From: an uncultured Pseudoflavonifractor sp.
Lineage (GTDB): Bacteria > Bacillota > Clostridia > Oscillospirales > Oscillospiraceae
Assembly: GCF_944387805.1 (NCBI RefSeq)
Contig: NZ_CALXGI010000019.1
Span: 1-43,901, forward strand
Direction of reading: 5' to 3'
Length of the DNA: 43,901 nt
Part shown: one piece after another, positions 22,198 to 31,492 of the stretch
Numbering within the stretch: the first letter of the stretch is position 1
Layout of the letters: the number at the start of each line of letters is the position of its first letter
Translations under genes and position numbers: made by a program
The notes under the pieces: generated by a model
Seen by the model: only the letters and a program-made list of their open reading frames with translations
The model's database searches: none
What the model was told of the DNA's origin: nothing

Positions 22198-22692
22198 ATG
22201 AGCAAGAAAGTTGCAGTTATTATGGGTTCTGACTCCGACCTGGAGACCATGCGTCCCTGCGTGAAGCGGCTCAAGAGCTTCGGCATTCCCTGCGAGGTGC
22301 GGGTTATCTCCGCCCATCGCACCCCCGCTGCCGCCGAGGACTTTGCCTCCCACGCCGCAGAGAATGGGTTCGGCGTCATCATTGCCGCCGCAGGCAAGGC
22401 CGCCCACCTGGCCGGCGTCCTGGCCGCCTACACCACCCTGCCCGTCATCGGCGTGCCCATCAAGACCTCCATGATGGGCGGTCTGGACAGTCTGCTGTCC
22501 ATGGTCCAGATGCCCAAGGGTATCCCTGTCGCCTGTGTAGCCGTAGACGGCGCCGACAATGCCGCTATTCTGGCCGCCCAGATGCTGGCCCTCTCCGATG
22601 TCACCCTGGCTTCCGCTTTGAAGGACTTTAAGGCCGCCATGGCTGATGAAGTGGCCGAAAAGGACCGCAAGCTCCAGGCCGAGACCTTTTGA
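22198..22692 (+). CDS. purE: N5-carboxyaminoimidazole ribonucleotide mutase PurE (class I)
   Basis: 164 residues; ATG at 22198 with GGAGG five bases upstream, so the in-frame ATG at 22186 is not used. GSDSDLETM at the N-terminus and SAHRTP are the class I active-site signatures, with AAAGKAAHLAGV and the conserved PVIGVPI further on. It moves the carboxyl group of N5-CAIR to C4 (CAIR), the step before PurC. No purK is visible nearby. First gene of the purine operon. Confidence 0.95.
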   Translation: MSKKVAVIMGSDSDLETMRPCVKRLKSFGIPCEVRVISAHRTPAAAEDFASHAAENGFGVIIAAAGKAAHLAGVLAAYTTLPVIGVPIKTSMMGGLDSLLSMVQMPKGIPVACVAVDGADNAAILAAQMLALSDVTLASALKDFKAAMADEVAEKDRKLQAETF

Positions 22693-22749
22693 ATTCTCCT
22701 TCCCCATCATATAAAATAAATCAATTCAGATAGACAGGAGCGGTTTTAC

Positions 22750-23469
<720 letters not shown>

Positions 23470-23472
23470 TCC

Positions 23473-24894
23473 ATGGGCGGTTTTTTTGGTACCATCTCAA
23501 AGCATGACTGCGTGATGGATCTGTTCTTCGGCACTGACTACCACTCCCACCTGGGCACCAAGCGGGGCGGCATGGCAGTCTATGACGCCAAGGACGGCTT
23601 CCAGCGCCAGATCCACAATATTGAAAACACTCCTTTCCGCACCAAGTTCGACAAGGATATTGCCGACTTCCACGGCTGCTCCGGCATTGGCTGCATCAGC
23701 GACACCGACCCCCAGCCCCTGCTGGTGCGCTCCCACCTGGGCCTGTACGCCATTACCACCGTGGGCATCATCAACAATGCCGACAAGCTGATCGAGCGCT
23801 ACTTCTCCGACCACGGCCACCAGTTCATGGCCATGAGCTCAGGCAAGGTCAACTCCACCGAGCTGGTGGCCGCCCTCATCAACCAGAAGGACGACCTGGT
23901 CTCCGGCATCCGTCACGCCCAGGAGGAGATCGACGGCTCCTGCACCATGCTGCTCCTCACCCCCGACGCCATCATCGCCGCCCGGGACGCCATGGGCCGC
24001 CTGCCTGTGCTCATCGGCCAGAGCGACAGCGGCTGCTGTGTGTCCTTTGAGTCCTTTGCCTACCACAAGCTGGGCTATCACGACGCCTATGAGCTGGGCC
24101 CCGGGGAGATCGTGCAGGTCACAGCCGACGGCTGGACCACCCTGGCTCCCGCCGGAGACAAGATGAAGATCTGCGCCTTCCTCTGGACCTACTATGGCTA
24201 CCCCAACTCCAACTATGAGGGCGTCAACGTGGAGGTCATGCGCTACCGCAACGGAGAGATCATGGCCCGGGACGAAATCCAGAAGGGCAAGCTGCCCAAG
24301 GTGGACTATGTGGCCGGCGTGCCCGACTCCGGCGTGCCCCACGCCATCGGCTTCGCCAACCGCAGCGGCAAGCCTTTTGCCCGCCCCTTTGTCAAGTACA
24401 CCCCCACCTGGCCCCGGTCCTTCATGCCTGCTAACCAGGAGGCCCGCAATCAGGTGGCCAAGATGAAGCAGATTCCTGTCCCCGAGCTTATTGAGGGCAA
24501 GAAGCTTCTCTTTGTGGACGACTCCATTGTCCGGGGCACCCAGCTGCGGGAGACCGTGGAATTCCTGTATGAGTCGGGCGCTGAAGAGGTCCACATGCGC
24601 TCGGCCTGTCCCCCCATTATGTACGGCTGTAAATATCTTAACTTCTCCCGCAGCAACTCCGACATGGAGCTCATTGCCCGCCGCACCATCCAGGAGCTGG
24701 AGGGAGATGAGGGCCAGCAGCATCTGGAGGAGTACGCCGATTCCTCTACCGAGCGGGGCCAGTGCATGCTTAAGTCCATCTGCGAGAAGCTGGGCTTTGA
24801 TTCTCTGGGTTATCAGTCCCTGGATGGCCTGCTGGAAGCCATCGGCATCGACCGGGACAAGATCTGCACCTACTGCTGGAACGGCAAGGAGTAA
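23473..24894 (+). CDS. PurF-like amidophosphoribosyltransferase without glutaminase residues
   Basis: 473 residues. The C-terminal phosphoribosyltransferase half is intact: the PRPP loop LLFVDDSIVRGTQ and GVPDSGVPHAIG fit PurF, and the C-terminus CTYCWNG keeps two Fe-S type cysteines. The N-terminus begins MGGFFG where PurF has CGVFG, so the nucleophilic Cys is Gly, and the glutamine-site motif (RYxTxG) is replaced by GIGCISDTDPQP. It is likely unable to use glutamine itself; it may take ammonia, pair with another protein, or be regulatory. A second, canonical PurF may exist elsewhere in the genome. Fourth base after purC, same operon. Confidence 0.85.
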   Translation: MGGFFGTISKHDCVMDLFFGTDYHSHLGTKRGGMAVYDAKDGFQRQIHNIENTPFRTKFDKDIADFHGCSGIGCISDTDPQPLLVRSHLGLYAITTVGIINNADKLIERYFSDHGHQFMAMSSGKVNSTELVAALINQKDDLVSGIRHAQEEIDGSCTMLLLTPDAIIAARDAMGRLPVLIGQSDSGCCVSFESFAYHKLGYHDAYELGPGEIVQVTADGWTTLAPAGDKMKICAFLWTYYGYPNSNYEGVNVEVMRYRNGEIMARDEIQKGKLPKVDYVAGVPDSGVPHAIGFANRSGKPFARPFVKYTPTWPRSFMPANQEARNQVAKMKQIPVPELIEGKKLLFVDDSIVRGTQLRETVEFLYESGAEEVHMRSACPPIMYGCKYLNFSRSNSDMELIARRTIQELEGDEGQQHLEEYADSSTERGQCMLKSICEKLGFDSLGYQSLDGLLEAIGIDRDKICTYCWNGKE

Positions 24895-24937
24895 GCCACG
24901 CCCCTTCTACTACAAATTTTGATTGGAGGTTCCCCCA

Positions 24938-25978
24938 TTGAAGAACTCCCATTCTGAGTCCTACGCCGCTGCCGGTGTGGACGTCACTGCCGGCTACGAG
25001 GCGGTCAAGCGCATCAAGCCCATGGTAGAGTCCACCTACATTCCCGGCGTTATGGGTACCCTGGGCGGCTTCGGCGGCATGTTTGCCCCCGATATGACCG
25101 GCATGAAGAAGCCTGTCCTGGTGTCCGGCACCGACGGCGTGGGCACCAAGCTGAAGATCGCCTTTCTTATGGACAAGCACGACACCGTGGGCATTGACTG
25201 CGTGGCCATGTGCGTCAATGACATCATCTGCGGCGGCGCCGCCCCCCTGTTCTTCCTGGACTACATCGCCTGCGGCAAGAACGACCCCTCCCGCATCGCG
25301 GAGATTGTCTCCGGCATCACTGAGGGCTGCCGTCAGGCCGAGTGCGCCCTGGTGGGCGGCGAGACCGCCGAGATGCCCGGCTTCTACCCCGCCGAGGAGT
25401 ACGACCTGGCCGGCTTCTCTGTGGGCATTGTGGACGAGGAGAAGATCATCGACGGCAAGGCCCTCGCCGAGGGCGACGTGCTCGTCGGCTTGGCCTCCTC
25501 CGGTGTCCACTCCAACGGCTTCTCCCTGGTCCGCAAGGTCTTTGACGTGACCGCTGAAAACCTGAAGGAGTACCACGACAGCCTGGGCACCACCCTGGGC
25601 GAGGCCCTGCTGGCCCCCACCCGCATCTATGTAAAGGCCGTCAAAGCCCTGCTGAAGGCAGGTGTGGATATTCACGCCGTCAGCCACATCACCGGCGGCG
25701 GCTTCTACGAGAACGTGCCCCGCATGATGACAGACGGCCTCACCGCTGCCATCCACACCGGCAGCTTCCCCTGCCCGCCCATCTTCCGGCTCATTCAGGA
25801 GAAGGGCAACATCCCCACCCGGGATATGTATAATACCTTCAATATGGGTATCGGCATGATCCTTGCCGTCCCCGCTCCCCAGGCCGGTCAGGCTCTGGAT
25901 GTCCTGTCTGCCGCGGGCGAGACCGCCTACCAGATCGGCCAGGTCATCCCCGGAAGCGACGGCGTCGTGCTGGACTGA
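24938..25978 (+). CDS. purM: AIR synthetase PurM
   Basis: 346 residues from TTG at 24938, eight bases after GGAGG; an upstream in-frame TTG at 24923 overlaps the ribosome site. [55 protein letters not shown] and [19 protein letters not shown] segments are the PurM signature. It closes the imidazole ring of FGAM to AIR with ATP. The partner PurL is not in the window. Confidence 0.96.
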   Translation: MKNSHSESYAAAGVDVTAGYEAVKRIKPMVESTYIPGVMGTLGGFGGMFAPDMTGMKKPVLVSGTDGVGTKLKIAFLMDKHDTVGIDCVAMCVNDIICGGAAPLFFLDYIACGKNDPSRIAEIVSGITEGCRQAECALVGGETAEMPGFYPAEEYDLAGFSVGIVDEEKIIDGKALAEGDVLVGLASSGVHSNGFSLVRKVFDVTAENLKEYHDSLGTTLGEALLAPTRIYVKAVKALLKAGVDIHAVSHITGGGFYENVPRMMTDGLTAAIHTGSFPCPPIFRLIQEKGNIPTRDMYNTFNMGIGMILAVPAPQAGQALDVLSAAGETAYQIGQVIPGSDGVVLD

Positions 25979-25988
25979 CGCCCCCTCT

Positions 25989-26032
25989 CAGGGCGGCCCG
26001 CAGCTGTCCTTCCGGCGGCCCGGGCCGCCCTG
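25989..26032 (+). terminator. GC-rich hairpin between purM and purN
   Basis: CAGGGCGGCCCG (25989-26000) and CGGGCCGCCCTG (26021-26032) form a 12-base stem followed by TCTCTTTTCTC. It may act as a partial terminator or RNA stabiliser within the operon. Confidence 0.5.
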
Positions 26033-26121
26033 TCTCTTTTCTCTGTGACTGCGTTCTGTGAAGGAATTTTACTTTTCAGATTTTGCAGCACAGACTCTAC
26101 TACATTGGGGAGGTAACTCTC

Positions 26122-26757
26122 ATGCCGAAAAACATTGTCGTCCTGGTCTCCGGCGGCGGCACCAACCTCCAGGCTCTCATTGACGCCCAAAGCCGCGGTG
26201 AGATCAAAAACGGTGCCATTACCGCCGTTATCTCCTCCCGCCCCGACGCCTACGCCCTGGAGCGGGCCAAGGCGGCCGGTATTCCGGGCTATGTGGTGGC
26301 CCGAAAGGATTTCCCGGGAAACCGGGAGATGACCCAGGCCCTGGTGGCCAAGCTCCGGGCGCTGAAAGCGGACCTGGTGGTGCTGGCCGGCTTTATGCAC
26401 ATCCTCACCGAGGAGATGGTCCAGGCCTATCCCAACGCCATTCTCAACGTCCATCCCGCCCTTATCCCCTCTTTCTGCGGGAAGGGGGCCTACGGCCTCC
26501 ATGTCCATGAGATGGCCCTGGCCTACGGCGTAAAGGTCACTGGCGCCACCGTCCACTTTGTCAACGAAGAGGCGGACGGCGGCCCCATTGTGCTCCAAAA
26601 GGCGGTGGAGATCCGAGAGGGCGACACCCCTGAGGTACTCCAGCGCCGGGTCATGGAAGAGGCTGAGTGGAAGCTTCTTCCCCTGGCCGTATCCCTTTTC
26701 TGCCAGGGACGGCTCTCCGTGGAGGGCCGGTGCGTACGCACTCTTCCCCAGGCGTAA
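26122..26757 (+). CDS. purN: GAR transformylase PurN
   Basis: 211 residues; ATG at 26122 with GAGGTAA upstream; the in-frame ATG at 26083 has no ribosome site. VVLVSGGGTNLQALID at the N-terminus and NVHPALIPSFCGKGAYG (the HPSLLP-type catalytic loop) identify the folate-dependent formyltransferase that makes FGAR. The downstream GATVHFVNEEADGGPIVLQ segment completes the pattern. In the purine operon after purM. Confidence 0.95.
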   Translation: MPKNIVVLVSGGGTNLQALIDAQSRGEIKNGAITAVISSRPDAYALERAKAAGIPGYVVARKDFPGNREMTQALVAKLRALKADLVVLAGFMHILTEEMVQAYPNAILNVHPALIPSFCGKGAYGLHVHEMALAYGVKVTGATVHFVNEEADGGPIVLQKAVEIREGDTPEVLQRRVMEEAEWKLLPLAVSLFCQGRLSVEGRCVRTLPQA

Positions 26758-26797
26758 CATCCCCGCGTTTGATATTTTTTAAAGGGAGATTATAACA

Positions 26798-27499
26798 ATG
26801 CTTGATCTGTTTCAGCTTCTCAGCTCCAATTCCTACCCCGGCCGCGGCATTGTCCTGGGCCGCAGCGCCGACAACAAAAAGGCCGTGATTGCCTATTTCA
26901 TCATGGGCCGCAGCGAGAACTCCCGCAACCGGGTCTTTGAAGCCACCGAAGACGGCATCCGCACCCGGGCCTACGACGAGTCCAAGATGACCGATCCCTC
27001 CCTCATCATCTATCACCCTGTCCGGGTGGTGGACGGCACTACCATCGTCACCAACGGCGACCAGACCGACACTATCGCCAACGCCTACCGCCGCGGCGAG
27101 GGCTTTGTCCGCGCCCTGCGCACCCGTGAGTTTGAGCCCGACTGTCCCAACTATACCCCCCGCATCTCCGGCGCAGTCCGGCCCGACGGCAGCTACCGGC
27201 TGTCCATCCTCAAGAGTGCCGGCGGCGATCCCGCCTGCTGTCAGCGGTTCTTCTTTGAGTACGACGCCCCCATCGCCGGCCAGGCTCACTTCATCAGCAC
27301 CTATCAGGGCGACGGCTCCCCCCTGCCCTCCTTTGAGGGCGAGCCCCGCACCGTGGCTCTGGATGCCCCCGACGCCAACACCCTGGCCGCCCGCCTGTGG
27401 GAGAGCCTGAACGCGGAGAATAAGGTGTCCCTCTTTGTCTCCTATCTGGACCTGGAGACCGGCAAGGCGGACAGCGTTATCGTCAACAAGCATCAGTAA
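26798..27499 (+). CDS. purO: IMP cyclohydrolase of the PurO type
   Basis: 233 residues; AAGGGAGA before the ATG. NSYPGRGIVLGRS at the N-terminus, AYFIMGRSENSRNRVF, YHPVRVVDGTTIVTNGDQTD match the archaeal-type PurO fold, which closes FAICAR to IMP. Most bacteria use the N-terminal half of PurH; here PurO stands in, and the other half of PurH is a separate gene 13 bases downstream. Confidence 0.88.
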   Translation: MLDLFQLLSSNSYPGRGIVLGRSADNKKAVIAYFIMGRSENSRNRVFEATEDGIRTRAYDESKMTDPSLIIYHPVRVVDGTTIVTNGDQTDTIANAYRRGEGFVRALRTREFEPDCPNYTPRISGAVRPDGSYRLSILKSAGGDPACCQRFFFEYDAPIAGQAHFISTYQGDGSPLPSFEGEPRTVALDAPDANTLAARLWESLNAENKVSLFVSYLDLETGKADSVIVNKHQ

Positions 27500-27511
27500 G
27501 GAGGAGCGAAC

Positions 27512-28684
27512 ATGAAGGAACTGGAACTGAAATACGGCTGCAACCCCAACCAGAAGCCCGCCCGCATCTTTATGGAATCCGGCGAGCTGCCCGTCCAGGT
27601 GCTCAACGGCAAACCCGGCTACATCAACTTTCTGGATGCCTTTAACTCCTGGCAGCTGGTTAAGGAACTGAAGGCCGCCACCGGCCTGCCTGCCGCCGCC
27701 TCCTTCAAGCACGTCTCCCCCGCCGGCGCCGCCGTGGGCACTGAGCTGACCGACGTGGAGCGGAAGATCTACTTTGCCGAAGGCATGGAGCTCTCCCCCA
27801 TCGCCTCCGCCTATGTCCGGGCCCGGGGCGCCGACCGCCTGTGCTCCTACGGCGACTGGGCCGCCCTCTCCGACGTGTGCGACGCCCAGACCGCCCGCTA
27901 CCTGGCCCTGGAGGTGTCCGACGGCGTCATTGCCCCCGGCTACACCGACGAGGCCCTTGCCATCCTCAAAACCAAGCGCAAGGGCAACTACAACGTGGTG
28001 CAGATGGACCCGGACTATGTGCCCAAGGCCATTGAACGCAAGGATGTGTACGGCATCACCTTCGAGCAGGGGCGCAACAACTTTGAGATCAACGCCGCCC
28101 TGCTGGACAACATCGTCACCCAGAACAAAAACCTGCCCGAGAACGCCAAGCGGGATCTGATTCTGGCCCTGATCACCCTGAAGTACACCCAGTCCAACTC
28201 GGTGTGCTACACCAAGGACGGCCAGGCCATTGGCGTGGGTGCCGGCCAGCAGAGCCGCATCCACTGCACCCGCCTGGCGGGCAATAAGGCGGACATCTGG
28301 CTCCTGCGGCAGCACCCCAAAGTGCTGGGCCTCCAGTTTGTGGACGGCATCCGCCGCCCCGACCGGGACAACGCCATCGACGTGTACATCTCCGACGAGT
28401 ATGAGGACGTGCTGGCCGAGGGCGTGTGGCAGAACACCTTCAAGGTCAAGCCCGAGGTACTCACCGCAGAGGAAAAGAAGGAGTGGATTGCCCGTCAGAC
28501 TGGCGTCAGCGTGGGCTCCGACGCCTTCTTCCCCTTCGGCGACAACGTGGAGCGGGCCCGGAAGTCCGGCGTGTCCTATATTGCCCAGCCCGGCGGCTCC
28601 ATCCGGGACGACAACGTCATCCAGACCTGCGACAAGTACGGCATTGTGATGGCCTTCACCGGCATGCGTCTGTTCCACCACTAA
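27512..28684 (+). CDS. Stand-alone AICAR transformylase (PurH C-terminal domain)
   Basis: 390 residues; AAGGAGGAG before the ATG. Starts KELELKYGCNPNQKPARIF, with AASFKHVSPAGAAVG (the KH..PCG-type active site), GVIAPGYTDEALAIL, and GVGAGQQSRIHCTRLAG. These are AICARFT motifs without the cyclohydrolase domain, matching length of half PurH. It adds the last formyl group to AICAR; PurO, encoded just before, finishes IMP. Confidence 0.92.
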   Translation: MKELELKYGCNPNQKPARIFMESGELPVQVLNGKPGYINFLDAFNSWQLVKELKAATGLPAAASFKHVSPAGAAVGTELTDVERKIYFAEGMELSPIASAYVRARGADRLCSYGDWAALSDVCDAQTARYLALEVSDGVIAPGYTDEALAILKTKRKGNYNVVQMDPDYVPKAIERKDVYGITFEQGRNNFEINAALLDNIVTQNKNLPENAKRDLILALITLKYTQSNSVCYTKDGQAIGVGAGQQSRIHCTRLAGNKADIWLLRQHPKVLGLQFVDGIRRPDRDNAIDVYISDEYEDVLAEGVWQNTFKVKPEVLTAEEKKEWIARQTGVSVGSDAFFPFGDNVERARKSGVSYIAQPGGSIRDDNVIQTCDKYGIVMAFTGMRLFHH

Positions 28685-28750
28685 GGCGCATCCGTAAAAC
28701 CAGTCCCCGGCAGGGACTCCAAACATGAACAAGAAACGAGGTAAATCACA

Positions 28751-30007
28751 ATGAAAGTTCTCGTCGTAGGCGGCGGCGGACGGGAGCACGCCATCGTGTG
28801 GGCTCTGTCCAAGAGCCATAAGGTTGAGCAGATTTTCTGTGCCCCCGGCAACGGCGGCATCGCTGCCCTTGCCGAGTGCATCCCCATCAAGGCCACCGAC
28901 GTGGAGGTCATGGTGGCCTGGGCCGTGTCTCACGCCATCGACTTTGCAGTGGTGGCCCCCGATGACCCCCTGGCTTTGGGCATGGTGGATGCCATGGAGG
29001 CGGCAGGCATTCCTGCCTTCGGTCCCCGGGCCAACGCGGCAATCATCGAGGCCTCCAAGGTCTTTTCCAAGAATCTGATGGCCAAGTACCACATCCCTAC
29101 CGCCAAATATAACACCTTTACGGATATGGAAGCCGCGCTCTCCTACGTCCGCGGGCAGGGCGCACCCATCGTGGTCAAGGCAGACGGCCTGGCCCTGGGC
29201 AAGGGCGTGATTGTGGCCCAGACTGTGGCCGAGGCGGAGGACGCCGTCCGCTCCATGATGGCGGACAAGCGCTTCGGCGAGGCGGGAACCCGCCTGGTCA
29301 TCGAGGAGTGCATGACCGGCCCCGAAGTGACAGTGCTGGCCTTCTGTGACGGCGAGCATGTGGTCCCCATGCCCTCCTCCCAGGACCATAAGCGGGCTTT
29401 TGACGGCAACCAGGGGCCCAACACCGGCGGTATGGGCGCCATCTCCCCCTCCCCCAACTATACCCCCGAAGTGGCGGAGCGCTGCATGAAGGAGATCTTT
29501 CTCCCCACTGTGGCCGCACTGAAGGCGGAGGGCCGCCCCTTCCGCGGCGTGCTCTACTTCGGGCTTATGCTCACCCCCGACGGCCCCAAGGTGGTGGAGT
29601 ACAACGCCCGGTTTGGCGATCCGGAGTGTCAGGCTGTCCTCTCCCTGCTGGAGAGCGACCTGCTGGATATCATGCTGGCCTGCCGCGAAGGTACCCTGGA
29701 TCAGCTGGACATTCGCTGGAAGGATGCCGCCGCCTGCTGTCTGGTGCTGGCCTCAGGAGGATATCCCGGGAAATACCAGAGCGGTTATCCTATCTCCGGC
29801 CTGGAGAAGGCGGGTGAGACTGCCATGGTTTTCCACGCCGGCACCCGTCTGGCCGAAGACGGGCAGATTCTCACCTCTGGCGGCCGGGTACTTGGCGTCA
29901 CCGCCACCGGCAGCACTCTGAATGATGCCATTGACAGTGCATACAATGCCGCCAAGTACATCTCCTTTACAGATATGCAGTTCCGCACCGACATCGGCCG
30001 GGTGTAA
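28751..30007 (+). CDS. purD: GAR synthetase PurD
   Basis: 418 residues; AACGAGGT before the ATG. KVLVVGGGGREHAIVWAL at the N-terminus, APGNGGIA, VVKADGLALGKGV and the ATP-grasp ends GPEVTVLAF and YNARFGDPECQ are diagnostic. It joins glycine to phosphoribosylamine. Last gene of the purine operon, closed by a terminator. Confidence 0.96.
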   Translation: MKVLVVGGGGREHAIVWALSKSHKVEQIFCAPGNGGIAALAECIPIKATDVEVMVAWAVSHAIDFAVVAPDDPLALGMVDAMEAAGIPAFGPRANAAIIEASKVFSKNLMAKYHIPTAKYNTFTDMEAALSYVRGQGAPIVVKADGLALGKGVIVAQTVAEAEDAVRSMMADKRFGEAGTRLVIEECMTGPEVTVLAFCDGEHVVPMPSSQDHKRAFDGNQGPNTGGMGAISPSPNYTPEVAERCMKEIFLPTVAALKAEGRPFRGVLYFGLMLTPDGPKVVEYNARFGDPECQAVLSLLESDLLDIMLACREGTLDQLDIRWKDAAACCLVLASGGYPGKYQSGYPISGLEKAGETAMVFHAGTRLAEDGQILTSGGRVLGVTATGSTLNDAIDSAYNAAKYISFTDMQFRTDIGRV

Positions 30008-30027
30008 ATCCAATCGATACAGCTTAT

Positions 30028-30057
30028 GCAAAAGAGCGGCTTTGGCCGCTCTTTTGC
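30028..30057 (+). terminator. Terminator of the purine operon
   Basis: GCAAAAGAGCGGC / GCCGCTCTTTTGC around TTTG, with a T-run in the 3' arm. Confidence 0.85.
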
Positions 30058-30167
30058 ACTGCATCCGCCAGCCGCAACCGGCGGTTGTCAAATGTTTTAC
30101 TGTTCTTGGTGGTCTTTTTCCCCGCCGTATGCTATCATGTCACCACCATCAAGAGGAGGAATCATCT

Positions 30168-30948
30168 ATGTTTGAAGAGCAGCTCTATCAGCTCCGCAGA
30201 GAGCGAGGCATCTCCCAGGAGGAACTGGCCAATGTCGTGGGTGTCTCCCGCCAGGCGGTGCAGAAATGGGAATCTGGAGCTTCTCAGCCCAATATGGACA
30301 ACCTGATTGCCATCAGCGAATACTTCGGCGTCACACTGGACTACCTGCTCAAGGGTCCAGCTCCCGGCTGGGAAACGACGGCAGGCCCCCCCCGAAGAAA
30401 CATCCCAAGTGGTCTGTATTCCCTACGGCTTCCACTATGAATACAAGAGCAGCACCACGCTGTTTGGTTTGCCCCTGGTCCACATCAACCTTGGCCGGGC
30501 AGGACTGCACCGGGCAAAAGGCATTCTGGCCATTGGCAACGTAGCCACCGGACTGGTATCCATCGGCCTCATCTCCGCAGGATTGCTCTCCTTCGGCTGC
30601 CTGAGCCTGGGCCTGCTGGCTATGGGCGCACTGGCCTTGGGAGTTGCGGCGCTGGGCGGCATCGCCTTGGGAGCCGGGATTGCCGCTGGCGGCTTGGCTG
30701 CGGGCTGGCTGGCCATCGGCGGCCTGGCCAAAGGAATTTACGCCTTAGGCGGCCTAGCCTTTGCCGAGAAGGTGGCCGCCGGAGGCGCAGCCTTCGGACA
30801 CATTGCCATTGGGGACGCAGTTCAGGGTGCGGTGACCTTTTCAAACCACGGCGGCGCGGCGCTTCCAGCCGCCGCCATCCGCAGTGCCATTCTTCAGGCT
30901 TTCCCTGCCATTCCCAGCTGGCTGCTCACCCTGTTTTCTTCTCTCTAA
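30168..30948 (+). pseudogene. XRE-family regulator with Gly/Ala-rich C-terminal domain, frameshifted at a run of eight C
   Basis: ATG at 30168 after GAGGAGG opens a helix-turn-helix protein: LYQLRRERGISQEELANVVGVSRQAVQKWESG, about 75 residues plus linker. The frame ends at 30440, soon after a C8 run (30386-30393). In the +1 frame the protein continues without gap: EETSQVVCIPYGFHYEYKSS, TLFGLPLVHINLGR, then a long Gly/Ala/Leu repeat of LGLLAMG-type membrane-like turns to 30948. This is the known N-terminal XRE plus C-terminal repeat family of Clostridia. With seven C the two halves would be one protein of about 260 residues. The break is a C8 frameshift, either a sequencing error, a dead copy, or a phase-variable switch. 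Confidence 0.7.
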
Positions 30949-30965
30949 TGTGCGTCTCCATATAC

Positions 30966-30998
30966 AAAAAGCGTGCAGCTGCTGGCTGCACGCTTTTT
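30966..30998. terminator. Bidirectional terminator after the XRE gene
   Basis: AAAAAGCGTGCAGC / GCTGCACGCTTTTT around TGCTG, between convergent genes. Confidence 0.85.
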
Positions 30999-31002
30999 CT
31001 TT

Positions 31003-31242
31003 TCAGTTCAGGTAGTCCCCCACGGGACACTGATTGTACTGCTTGATAATCCTGAGCATAACCGAGCCGTCGCTCTGGGGCGTCTCCTCCACGATTTTGT
31101 ACTTCGTCCCGCTCCGGTTCAGCCCCTGCTTGTAGTGCTCCACCTCATCCTGCACTCTTCTCTGGGCAAGCCCCTGCTCCAAGTCCTCTTTCAGCATGAA
31201 ATGCAGGGTCTGGCAGATACACGCCGCCTTTACCCGCTTCAT
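31003..31242 (-). CDS. Small conserved protein of unknown function
   Basis: 79 residues; start at 31242 (MKRVKAACIC) chosen because AAGGAGG lies eight bases upstream. Contains CICQTLHFML and a C-terminal KIVEETPQSDGSVMLRIIKQYN that suggests a beta hairpin. Mixed charge, no membrane segment, no clear domain. I do not recognise it beyond the impression that similar short proteins occur in Clostridia. Confidence 0.6.
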   Translation of the reverse strand: MKRVKAACICQTLHFMLKEDLEQGLAQRRVQDEVEHYKQGLNRSGTKYKIVEETPQSDGSVMLRIIKQYNQCPVGDYLN

Positions 31243-31492
31243 CCGCGGCACCTCCTTTTAAAAATAGAAAAAACAAAATACGTGCAGCATTCAACCGGAT
31301 TTACGCAGTGAATGCCACACGTTGCAACATTATTGTACAAAATCCGCCCCGCTTTTTCAAAGGCAGTTTTTCACAAATCAGAACGCTGTTTTTTGTAAGA
31401 ACTCCGACCTCTTTTCGTAAGAAAATCGAAATTCCGCCGTCAAAAATCCGGGCGGTTTTTCCTGTATCATAACGTTACAGAAAGAAGGCGTT

